Assembly: GCF_000711695.1 (NCBI RefSeq)
Contig: NW_013547005.1
Coordinates: forward strand, 62,001-126,000
DNA: 64,000 nt
Direction: 5' to 3'
Source of the DNA: Tilletiaria anomala UBC 951
Taxonomy: Eukaryota; Basidiomycota; Exobasidiomycetes; Georgefischeriales; Tilletiariaceae
Shown here piece by piece: positions 55,803 to 64,000 of this stretch (the stretch's first letter is position 1; each line of letters opens with the position of its first letter). Below the pieces are notes generated by a model. It did no database searches. It saw only the letters and a program-made list of their open reading frames with translations, and was not told where the DNA came from. The position numbers and the translations under genes were made by a program.

Positions 55803-57638
55803 TCAACGCTTGACCATTCCTCTCTTGGGCTTGGGGAACGTCAGCGGCACCTTGAGCACCATGCGCCGCTCCTTCTTTGTGGCGCCGTCACCCGAACCAG
55901 AGACGGCTATCTGGGCTGGCGTGCAGCCGAGCGATTTGAAGATCTCTTGTACCCTATGTGCGAATGGGGAGTCCGCATTAGCGTTCAAGGCGAGGATTGG
56001 CTGATAGACTGAACAAGTCGGCATGCTACTCACCTCGGATGTGGGAGCTCCAGTCCGGCAGCGACGCGTGTGATGTCCACGGAGAAGGAGTCCAGATGCA
56101 GAAATATTGCAGCCATGTAAGCTAGCAGCTTTGTCTCCATGGGCCGGGTCAAGGTGCGCCTGCACAGGTGAACAATCGAAGGAACCTGCATCAGCCCTGA
56201 TCTTATAGTATCTTCAACGTGCGCAGAAAGGACCCACTTATGCGTGCCCCGCTCCTCTTCCGTGAAACGCGTCAATAAATCTTCGAGCACGATGCCGCTG
56301 CCAGAACCGCCTTTCAGCTTGAGCTTGCCAGAGAGCTTTTCTCGATCATTGAGGTTGCGCAAGTTGCGCCAGAGTGCGAAGAGGAGAGACGCGTAAAGCG
56401 CCAGGCGAAGGCGTTCTTTGCCCAATCCATGCTTGAGAATGCTTGTGCTGCCAATACTCGCATCGTTGTCGCTTGCGTTACAGCTGCGATTTGCTTTCAC
56501 GGCATTCCACACATGAGAAAGCAAGTAGGCGCTGCGCGCTGGCCCAGGGGACGGGAGCTGCTTCGCTGCTGCCTCTTCGCTTTCGGCCTCCGCCAGCCAC
56601 TTAACATCCAGTGCACGGAACACCGTCGAGGGGATAATGGCGTCGATCGAGAATGCCTGCGACGGGTGCGTAGCCTGAAGATTCGGCGCAGGGATGTAGC
56701 GTATCGTTTCGGCCGATACACCGCCACTCATGGCTTCCTTTGGCATCTCGCTTGCAAAAGCGGATGTAGCCGTACTGATGCCAGCAGTGACCTGCTTGAG
56801 AATCTTCTGCATGCCTTCGGTACTTCCATCCACGCGCATGCGGTCTTCATTGGATGCTTTCGCTTTCATCTTTCGGTTGCCGAAGAGGTTGCCCAGATCG
56901 CGTCTCGCAAGTTGGCGTGCTTGCCAGTCGCCAGTACCGATCGCCATTGGTTCAAGGCTATTCAGCGCTTTGACCCTGCGCTGTATGCTCAGCAGAGGTG
57001 CAAGTCGCAACGTAACGGCAGACGTCTCTGGATCATAGATGCCGATCAAGTACTCTCCTTCGTATTCCCTCATACGACTCTTGCCGCGCTCCATCTCGGT
57101 AAATTGCGTGTAATCACCATTCGTTGAGATGTAGTGCATGATATCATTCTCGCCGGATAACACATAGCGCTCGTCACTAGCATCCTGCGCACCGTCAAGG
57201 TTGTAGCCATTTGGAGCAGGTGCGGTGTAGAGTGTGAATGGGGTGTTCGGTGGAACCGCAAAGTTCGGAGCAGAGACTGAAAGATTGCAGTGACAGAGTG
57301 TATGTCAGTCCAAAAGGTCAGACATTCGAAAATACCTCAAACTCACCAAGGATGGGACCAGTACTAGTGTTCTGGCTGGAGCGAAGCACAATATGGTCAT
57401 CTTCAGGCGGCTCCCCTGGCTCCAGGCGTCGGATGCTACTGCCACTGGCTTCAATGCTGTCGTGTTCAACGGAAGGCTCCGATGTCAACCCCGATGCGGA
57501 TCGCTTCGACTTGACTCCAGACGTTGCCTGCTTGGATTTGCCCTTGGAGTCCTTGCTCTTCTTGGGATTTCCGTCCGCGCTGGCAGCGTCAGACGCGTGC
57601 TTGCGCTTCTTTGTCTGACTCATTTGTGAGGAAGTCAT
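55803..57638 (-). CDS. RPA49: RNA polymerase I subunit A49
   Basis: This subunit of nucleolar Pol I acts in promoter release and elongation. The model is complement(join(55803..55953,56034..57276,57347..57638)), 561 residues. After a Lys/Ser-rich start (MTSSQMSQTKKRKHASDAAS) the dimerisation domain shows VPPNTPFTLYTAPAP, EYEGEYLIGIYDPETSAVTL and RLAPLLSIQRRVKAL. A linker with RDLGNLFGNRKMKAKASNED follows. The tandem winged-helix part has WLAEAESEEAAAKQL, RLALYASLLFALWRNLRNLN, LEDLLTRFTEEERGTHKWVL, MAAIFLHLDSFSVDITRVAA and the end VQEIFKSLGCTPAQI. The last intron (55954..56033) splits PHPR from VQEIF. The family call is secure. Its neighbours include eIF3e, another growth-linked gene. Confidence 0.92.
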
Positions 57639-57974
57639 TTTTGCAGTAGGACAGAGGTTCCACGTATTAGAATCTCTGACCTCGGCGGGTTTTTACTCTC
57701 GTGATGCTCGTGACTTTGCTCTGGAGGCATTTAACACAGAGACGATCTCTGAAGTCAGATAACAAGATGCGAAAAGCTTTTTTCGCACACCAGTCCCGAC
57801 TTTCTTGCTCAAGCATCATCTACACGTCGCCATCGTTTCTGTCTCTGCTCACTTCAACTTTGATCCCACGGTGCTCATAGGTTATGCAGTGGATCATGAT
57901 GTGCTATAGATCGCGGAGCACCGGCGTCTTTTGAGTGCGTCGATGTATAGAAGACCTTCAATAGAGAGAGCCAA
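57639..57974. promoter_or_regulatory. Divergent promoter region, RPA49 / NDUFAF7
   Basis: This 336-bp spacer lies between outward-facing starts. It contains a T/A-rich run around 57775-57785. No perfect PAC or RRPE site is seen. Confidence 0.4.
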
Positions 57975-60005
57975 ATGCTTGTTGCAAATAGCTCAAGAGA
58001 AGGCGCAAGGGCCGCAGCAAGGTGGGGAATTCTTCGAGAAGGCGCAGCGCCTTCTCGGTGTCATACTTGCAGAAGAGCTCTTTCGTTCATCCATGGGCGT
58101 CAGCCCTGTTCTGAAAGTTGGGCAGCTCGAAAAGGACATCAAGGAGCCGCAAATATCTGGCCGTTACGCAGAAATGAGTCAAGCCAGGCGTCTGACCCGT
58201 CTTTCAAGTCCCCTACCAAGAAGCTGTCTGAGATCATCGCCGACTCCATTAAGACATCGGGGCCACTGACAGTTTCTACATTCATGCGCTCCTGCCTGCT
58301 TGATCCTGAGCAAGGCTACTACACAGCATCTCACAAGCAGGCTGAGGACCCGAGAAATGTCATCGGAGCCAAAGGGGATTTTATAACTAGCCCTGAAATC
58401 AGCCAGGTCTTTGGAGAAGTGAGCACCCTTACGTAGGCCCTACTCTCTGGTGCTCCTGGTAAATGCTGACTCAATTCCGAGCGCAGCTGCTTGCCATATT
58501 TTTTGTCGCTAGATGGCAGTCTGTTTCCATGCCCCAGCGAACCCGCTTGGTTGAGTTGGGCCCTGGTCGAGGAACTCTACTTGCCGACATGGTCCGAACG
58601 TTTGGAACCTTCAAGAGGATGATCGATTCGCTCAAGACAATTCACCTGGTTGAAACATCTCTGGGACTGCAAAGGCTGCAAGAGCAGGCTTTGAGAGAGG
58701 TGGTCGAAGGCAGGGCGGGTAAAAAGCTCGTAGTAATCAGGTCGGACGATGAGCCAAAAGAGCCATCAGAAGACGAAGTGCACGTTCAATGGTTCGCAGA
58801 CGCACATTCCGTTCCAATTGGTGAGTGTGACTAATAGAAATTGTTGCTCTCCTATGAGAATTAGTGGCTCACATGTCCTCATCGCTGTAGATGGCAGCTT
58901 CTGGACGATGCTAGTGGCGCACGAATTTTTCGACGCACTTCCAGTCCACATCTTTGAGAAAGCCAGCAATGGCTTCAAAGAGGTTTTGGTTGATCTCAAA
59001 AATAGCAGAAATGGTGGCCAAAAGGGCATGTGAGTATTGTCTGCAAGCAATGGCCACATTATATAGGCGACTCATTCGTGGCTGTTTGCAGCTCTGTCAT
59101 TAAAAGCAGCGAGATTAGCGCTTCCACGGCGCCTTCCTTCCAGTACGTCCTCTCTCCAAGCGCAACACCGTGGTCGATGCTGCTCGCCTCGCGCAATGCA
59201 CGCTTTGCCTCAATCCAACCTGGGCAGCGCGTCGAAGTGTCACCAGATGCATGGTCTGCGGCGCGGCGCGTGGGCGAGCTGATCTCTGGCAGGGAGGCCG
59301 CGCTGCCTCCGATTCCTGACGGTACTGCGGGTGATGAGCGCATGAAGGATTTCTTGGAAAGCGATAGGAAGCGCAGGGAAGAGGCGCGGCGCAGGACGAG
59401 CAGCGTTGGTGGTGTCGGACTCATTGTCGACTACGGGGACGAAAAAGCTTTCGGGTCGAGCTTCCGGGTGAGGGCAGTGGCTCACTTGAGCGTCATGCCG
59501 ATAATTTCTCACAATCTCCCCCGTTCCATTCCACACAGGCCTTCAAGCAGCACAAGATTGTCGATCCGCTGGAAGACCCAGGGACGGCAGACCTCACGGC
59601 AAATGTCGATTTCACACACCTGAAACACGCGCTGGCGTCTACGGAGGGTGAGTCACGGAACCCAAGAGCAACGTCCCTCTGTCAGCCCTTTCTGATCTCT
59701 AAAATCGGATGAATCATACAGCTACTGCACATGGGCCCATGGTACAGGCTCATTTCCTTTCCGCCCTCGGGCTGCAACAGCGAGTTGAAGCACTTCTACG
59801 CGCTGCAAGCTCGCCCGAGCGCAAAAGTGACATCACCAAAGCTGCCATGCGCCTTGTGGATCTGACGTCGATGGGAAAAGAGTACAAAGTGCTTGGAATT
59901 GACGCACTGGCGACAGCAGCGGCGGCCGCTCCGGAGCTTGAACGCGAGCCATCAAGGGTCCCGCTTTATCCTTTTGAAATGCAGCCGCAGCAGCAGACAC
60001 AATGA
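57975..60005 (+). CDS. NDUFAF7: NDUFAF7/MidA-family arginine methyltransferase
   Basis: This mitochondrial SAM-dependent enzyme symmetrically dimethylates a complex I subunit during assembly. The model is join(57975..58418,58487..58820,58891..59029,59092..59467,59539..59647,59722..60005), 561 residues, with introns of 61-74 bp. The N-terminus (MLVANSSREGARAAARWGIL) is Arg-rich, a likely presequence. Motifs are GPLTVSTFMRSCLLDPEQGY, GAKGDFITSPEISQVFGE, the SAM site RLVELGPGRGTLLADMVRTF, HEFFDALPVHIFEK, VGLIVDYGDE and the DVDFTHLK-like NVDFTHLKHAL. The end includes GPMVQAHFLSALGLQQRVEA. All five joins keep frame. The presence of the gene suggests respiratory complex I is retained. A Gln-rich short tail closes the protein. 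Confidence 0.93.
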
Positions 60006-60384
60006 TGTAAAAGCGCCATAGCGTCGAGCAAGAGTTTGCAAAGCAGCGTTAAGCATGGGGTACATTCCATGCATCAGATTTTTCGATGAAATGGGGAATA
60101 TTGGGGCAATAAGCGTACGTGAGAGAATGGCATCATGGCGTAGCATCATTGGTCGTGTCTATCGGTGCAAAGTGCAATTCTTTATGCTGGCAATGTCGAG
60201 GCGAGAGCCAGAGCAGCTCGCTCTTTCTTCGCTGCATGGTGATCGCTTTAAGCAAAAGTGAGAGGTACAAGGCAAGTTCGACGGCCAATCAGCTGCGGTG
60301 TGTGCAACCCAATTCACGATCATGACGTGCGTCTCGAGTTTCCGTTACGCCCTCTTCTAGCGCAAACTGGACCGCAATTCCAGC
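60006..60384. other. Convergent spacer
   Basis: This spacer lies between the 3' ends of NDUFAF7 and the SFK1-like gene. Nothing recognisable is seen. Confidence 0.4.
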
Positions 60385-61478
60385 TCAACGCGGCTTTTGC
60401 CTCTGTGCTTGCGGTGCGTCATTCTCGTTCGCGAGTGTAGCCTGCGAATGCATATGCGGATGCACGAGGCAGACGGGGCAGTCGGCGGCAGTGGCGTACT
60501 CGTACCCGGGTCCATGCCCATGCCCCACGGCGGACGCGGCGTTGCCGTTCTCAACCTCTTTCATGGACGACTGGCGCGCCTGCGGTTCATCGATCTGGCT
60601 CTCCTGCTTTGGGTGCGCAAAGTCGGCGACGTAGGTGAGGAAGAAGAAGAAGAGCAGGAAAGCCACGGTCCATTCGCAGATGGCCGCTACCGACGTGATG
60701 CGGTTGCAGCGCGTGTCGCCGGGCAGGGCTTTCCCGCGGCACGTACCGTACAGGGTTGCAAAGATGATGGAGACGATGATTGAGAAGCCAAGGATCTAGG
60801 CAACGTGTCGTGGAAAATATGATACCGGGAGCTATTGATCAGTTTCGAACGCAACCTGCCGCATGTCCGTTTGAGGGCTTGCTCAAGACTCACAATTGCC
60901 TTGATGATTGCAGTAGCCAGCAGAACGCCTCTTCCGCTGGGATGACCATGGGCGAGTTCGAAGACCTGGAGGAGTTGGAAGAGCACCGAAACCGCCACAA
61001 AAAACACGAATATGACAGTCATAGACCAGTGCACGGTAGAGTAGTCGAATGCGTCGAAGATCGACAGAAAGATGAGGCCGAGAGAGCCGATGATCGCGAA
61101 GATGACCGAGGCGACGTCGAAGACTGTCGTGCGCCGCCGAACTGACCCTGGGATCCGTCGGGAATGGCGCAGCTGCCGTTCGATTAGAACAGTCAGTATG
61201 TAGAGGCCTGCGGTCGTGCAGGAAAGTCCAATGAAGAATGCATGGTGCGCTGCGCCAATGTCCGACACAAATACAACTCGGTGCAGCAAAAAAAATATTA
61301 GAGAGTCAGCTCAAGTGGCGCATGAAGAAGAGTTTGAAGAACGCAGATGACGCGCACTATCTGCTTCACCACGCTTGTACGCTCTGAAGTTGTCTGCGCG
61401 CCAAAACCCGAGGAGACCGACGAGGTTAGTGAGCCACGCGAGGGCGCAGAGGAGGGGGACGATCCAGTAGAGGCCCAT
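60385..61478 (-). CDS. SFK1: Frag1/DRAM/Sfk1-family membrane protein
   Basis: Yeast Sfk1 acts at the plasma membrane with Stt4 in PI4P signalling and lipid asymmetry. The model is complement(join(60385..60795,60894..61276,61370..61478)), 300 residues. The first exon gives a membrane segment (MGLYWIVPLLCALAWLTNLV). The join gives YKRVVFVSDIGAAHHAFFIG with the family VSDIGA motif. Further segments are TTAGLYILTVLIERQLRH, FDVASVIFAIIGSLGLIFLS, FDAFDYSTVHWSMTVIFVFF, ILGFSIIVSIIFATLYGTC and ICEWTVAFLLFFFFLTYVAD: six in all. The cytosolic C-terminus is hydrophilic and His/Gln-rich. The conserved FDAF and EW positions support the family. The exact function of a given member is not fixed by sequence. 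Confidence 0.85.
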
Positions 61479-62471
61479 GGTCCTTGGCTAGCTGCAAAGT
61501 GAACCGATGCTTCGTTGCAAAGCTTCTGATTTCGGTTGAAGATGGACGGTCCTGGCTGAGCAAAAAGGGGGCAAAGACAGGCAAGGATGGGTTTGTCGGG
61601 TCGAAAATGGAGAAGCCCGCGGGGGTTGCATGGGCCACAACGGAGGTAAGGAGGAAGAAATGAAGGATGAGCAAGCCGCTTCGGTTCTATATGTCAAGTC
61701 CTAATTTCCTTTGTAACTTGCTGATCGGCGTGCCACCGCCCAAGATGCAGTGTAATCACTACATCCCATGTAGACACTGGCAGGGAGATGTCGCGGATGG
61801 GCGAGGGATGAATTATGAAACGGCTTTGAACTGCGACTTAATGCAATTGCACAGGGATAATGAGGACAACGAGGCCGCGGCCAAGCGTGCCAAGGGGCGA
61901 CAAGAGACAGGCTTTGCTTGAAGATGTTCTGCTTCTCTGTAGTCCCTGGGCCAATCCACTCTTCAATGGAGATGCTGACTTGTGCCAAAGGCGATGACGC
62001 GCGGGGCACTATCCAGTACTCAGTACTGTACTCAAGTACATCATTGACGTGCAGCTCATCCACCCAGCGGCTGGCAGGTTGAATCGGCTGACCGCCCACT
62101 AACTGGGCCCTAGCGCTGTCCGGATGGTGGTGAATTTGTCGCATATCTATCAGCCCGAAACGCTTGGAAGGGCGATGAGGAGAGGAAAGAGGAAAAAGAT
62201 GACGGCTAACTGGAGGAGCCTCTTCCATTGAACATCAAGGGTGGCCCAGAAAGCGAACACCCTAACTTTCGACACGTCACGTGACATTCTTTCACCCTCG
62301 AGCAGACAGGAAGAGACGGCAGACCCTCTCAAGTCTCCGCGCTTGCAATTTTGTTGCAAATAGGAGCACTGCTCCATGAACAATCCGCATGAAAAGCACG
62401 AGAAAAATAAAAAATGGTCGATGCCTGAGAAGGCGACATGCGGAAACAAAAGGTGCAAAAAAGAAAGGATG
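61479..62471. other. Spacer, promoter side of SFK1-like gene
   Basis: This 993-bp stretch holds open frames (for example 61701-62228 minus strand, 175 codons) whose translations I cannot relate to any family and which lack splice-linked partners. No repeat is seen. Confidence 0.4.
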
Positions 62472-62555
62472 TGCGTCGTCCGGGACTCGAACCCGAATCT
62501 GCTGCTGTTCACATGCTTGGAAGGCAGCTATCTTAAACCCTTGGACGAACGACGC
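62472..62555 (-). tRNA. tRNA-Gly (anticodon UCC) with 11-base intron
   Basis: Read on the minus strand, a 7-bp acceptor stem (GCGTCGT with ACGACGC, discriminator A), a D arm (GTCCAAGGGTTTAAGAT) and a T arm (TCGGGTTCGAGTCCCGG) are present. The anticodon stem GCTGC/GCAGC closes the loop CTTCCAA with anticodon TCC. Eleven extra bases (GCATGTGAACA, 62506-62516) sit directly after the base 3' of the anticodon, the standard place of a nuclear tRNA intron. The mature length would be 73 bases. Anticodon UCC reads glycine GGA/GGG codons. No CCA is encoded, as in eukaryotes. Confidence 0.9.
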
Positions 62556-62771
62556 CGTTCTGCTAAGGAACTTGTTGAAAGACCACTATATTTGTACATC
62601 TAGTATTGTCGCTACTGTTTCTAGGCCATGACCCGCCTCACTATATTGCTCTTTGAAGAGACAACTTTCTTGTCCCTCTTCTGATCAATCGCATTTGTAC
62701 GCGCGAAGTATCCCGTTATCACATCCCAAACTCACGCGTGTTTACTGGCGGTCGGAAGCCTGCAGCTCGCC
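62556..62771. promoter_or_regulatory. Spacer between tRNA and ABC ATPase gene
   Basis: This short spacer lies between divergent transcripts. No motif is assigned. Confidence 0.35.
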
Positions 62772-64000
62772 ATGACCCTTCAGCTGCGTAGCGGTTGTGG
62801 TGCGTGCGAGCATGTTGGGTATGTCGCTCAGCGCCGAGTTTTGAATCACCTTGCTGCTTGGCGGGCACCATCGTACCTCCGTCTTCGCCTTCCTTCCAGC
62901 GTCGAGCTTTCAGCCAAGCAGTATGAACCACGACGAGATGTCCAGACGGATGCTGCGCCTCGACCGCCGCTGTTTGAACTTCGCGCATCAGGTAGCACGG
63001 CACGAGTATCGCATTGCATCTCAAGCTCAAGTGGTCATGTTTCGCCAAAGACATCACACTTGCCCGCGCCGCTCAAGGAGCCATGGATTGTGCACGATGC
63101 TGGCGAAAGCGAATGCTGGGCGATAATCGGGCCGGCAATCGAAGCAGGAGGGGAGACAAAAGCGGCGCTGATCCGATTCCTCCTCGGTCGGCATTCGCCC
63201 ACGCAGCATCCGCATCTGACCACTTCGCATCCTTTCTTGAGCACCAGCAATCGCTCCGCCTCGCAGGCGATGCAGCATGTCACTTTCTCCACGCGCATTG
63301 CCTCGTGTACTTCAGCAGGAGCCGGCGCGGGCAACTTCGTCGACTTCAGCGCGCGATATGGCGCGATCCGTACCGTGGACAAAGTCACGCTGTACGAGAG
63401 CTTGTTGGAGCAGCTCGGCGTATTTACAGGCAACATTGCAGCCATGAAGCTGCTACCTGATCCGCTCGCGCCAGGTGCCGAAGCCGATACCAAAGTCGAG
63501 GGTATTGAAGGCGCCGACGCAGCTGAGTTGGGGCGCTTCAAGTGGAGCTCTGAGCAAGCGAGACGGAAGGGCATCGCCGCGGCCCAGCACGCAGACGCGG
63601 TAGTGCGGAGTTCGGCCAAACTGCTCAATCTCGATGGCGAGCTGCTGCATTGCCCTCTGATCGCGCTTTCGAACGGACAGACGCGCCGCGCTCGCATTTT
63701 AGCGACCCTGCTGGCCGGAGGCGAATGCATCATCATGGAGGAGCCGTACACCGGTCTGGATCCGCCCACACGTGCCAAGGTCTCGAAGCTGCTGGCCGAG
63801 CTGCATGCTAAGCGCGCACCACGGGTCATAATGGTGTTGCGGGAGCAGGACAGCTTGCCGAACTTCGTCACACATGTTCTGCGCATCGACGACGCAGGTG
63901 AGGTCGTCTCGATGGGCCGGCTCAGCGGCAGTTCCGAGAGAGACAGCAGCAGCAGCGTGTCTGGTGTGCATGCTGCATTTGGCGCGAATGCGCCTGGAGG
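62772..64000 (+). CDS. ABC-type ATPase, 5'-partial in window (3' end missing)
   Basis: An open frame runs from ATG 62772 to the window edge, 409 complete codons, with no intron needed. The first 100 residues (MTLQLRSGCGACEHVGYVAQ) are Arg/Ser-rich, possibly a mitochondrial presequence. An ATPase domain then begins at KEPWIVHDAGESECWAIIGP. The nucleotide-binding loop region GPAIEAGGETKAALIRFLLG keeps Gly and Lys but is not a textbook Walker A. The signature is LSNGQTRRARILATLLAGGE, the Walker B region CIIMEEPYTGLDPPTRAK, and a His switch-like region follows with FVTHVLRIDD. No membrane segment is present, which suggests a soluble tandem ATPase (ModF/PhrA-like in bacteria) with a second domain beyond the edge. 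The start could lie further downstream. Superfamily membership is firm, function unknown. Confidence 0.75.
   Translation, partial: MTLQLRSGCGACEHVGYVAQRRVLNHLAAWRAPSYLRLRLPSSVELSAKQYEPRRDVQTDAAPRPPLFELRASGSTARVSHCISSSSGHVSPKTSHLPAPLKEPWIVHDAGESECWAIIGPAIEAGGETKAALIRFLLGRHSPTQHPHLTTSHPFLSTSNRSASQAMQHVTFSTRIASCTSAGAGAGNFVDFSARYGAIRTVDKVTLYESLLEQLGVFTGNIAAMKLLPDPLAPGAEADTKVEGIEGADAAELGRFKWSSEQARRKGIAAAQHADAVVRSSAKLLNLDGELLHCPLIALSNGQTRRARILATLLAGGECIIMEEPYTGLDPPTRAKVSKLLAELHAKRAPRVIMVLREQDSLPNFVTHVLRIDDAGEVVSMGRLSGSSERDSSSSVSGVHAAFGANAPG

Overview
The window looks like nuclear DNA of a basidiomycete fungus, most likely one of the Ustilaginomycotina (smut relatives). The reasons are dense GC-rich genes on both strands, many small introns (about 65-115 bp, GT-AG with CTGAC/CTAAC-like branch sites), and proteins of purely fungal or eukaryotic type (Mediator, NuA4, SSU processome, eIF3, Pol I, CapZ, CK2). 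Subphylum placement is inference from gene style. I saw no CRISPR array, bacterial operon, LTR element or other virus-like element.

Layout. 0-5.5 kb: histidinol-phosphate aminotransferase (-) diverging from MED17 (+). 5.7-7.5 kb: a decayed cytosolic-type alpha-amylase. 7.6-13.1 kb: 3-hydroxyacyl-CoA dehydrogenase (-), CK2 regulatory subunit (-, with a GC-AG intron) and the SUMO-activating subunit AOS1 (+). 13.1-19.1 kb: no intact gene; decayed coding sequence including a recurring SGW[S/T]PE motif. 19.1-30.1 kb: CapZ alpha (+), a GMC oxidoreductase (-), mitochondrial uL3 (+), ALG7 (-) and SAS10 (-). 30.6-44.6 kb: FCF2 (+), EPL1 (+), a RAD51D-like recombinase paralog (-) and a HUL5/UBE3C-type HECT ligase (+). 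44.6-46.1 kb: a possible broken secreted-protein gene in spacer. 46.1-53 kb: RPL8 (+), a PEX22-like protein (-), a dolichyl-diphosphatase fused to a riboflavin-type deaminase (+), and a cysteine-rich GPI-type secreted protein (+). 53.4-61.5 kb: eIF3e (-), RPA49 (-), NDUFAF7 (+) and an SFK1/DRAM membrane protein (-). 62.5-64 kb: an intron-containing tRNA-Gly(UCC) (-) and a 5'-partial ABC ATPase (+) that runs off the window.

How the genes relate. Most are unlinked housekeeping genes, but several serve ribosome production and translation: SAS10, FCF2, RPL8, RPA49 and eIF3e. SAS10 and FCF2, both SSU-processome factors, share one divergent promoter. ALG7 and the CAX4-like half of the fusion open and recycle the dolichol cycle of N-glycosylation. 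The strongest candidate for something new is the single reading frame joining a PAP2-family dolichyl-diphosphatase to a RIB2-like pyrimidine deaminase. The recurring SGW[S/T]PE motif, with its synonymous codon variation, is the best lead in the otherwise unexplained 13-19 kb stretch. Gene structures were assembled by hand from open frames and splice signals; where a junction is uncertain this is stated.
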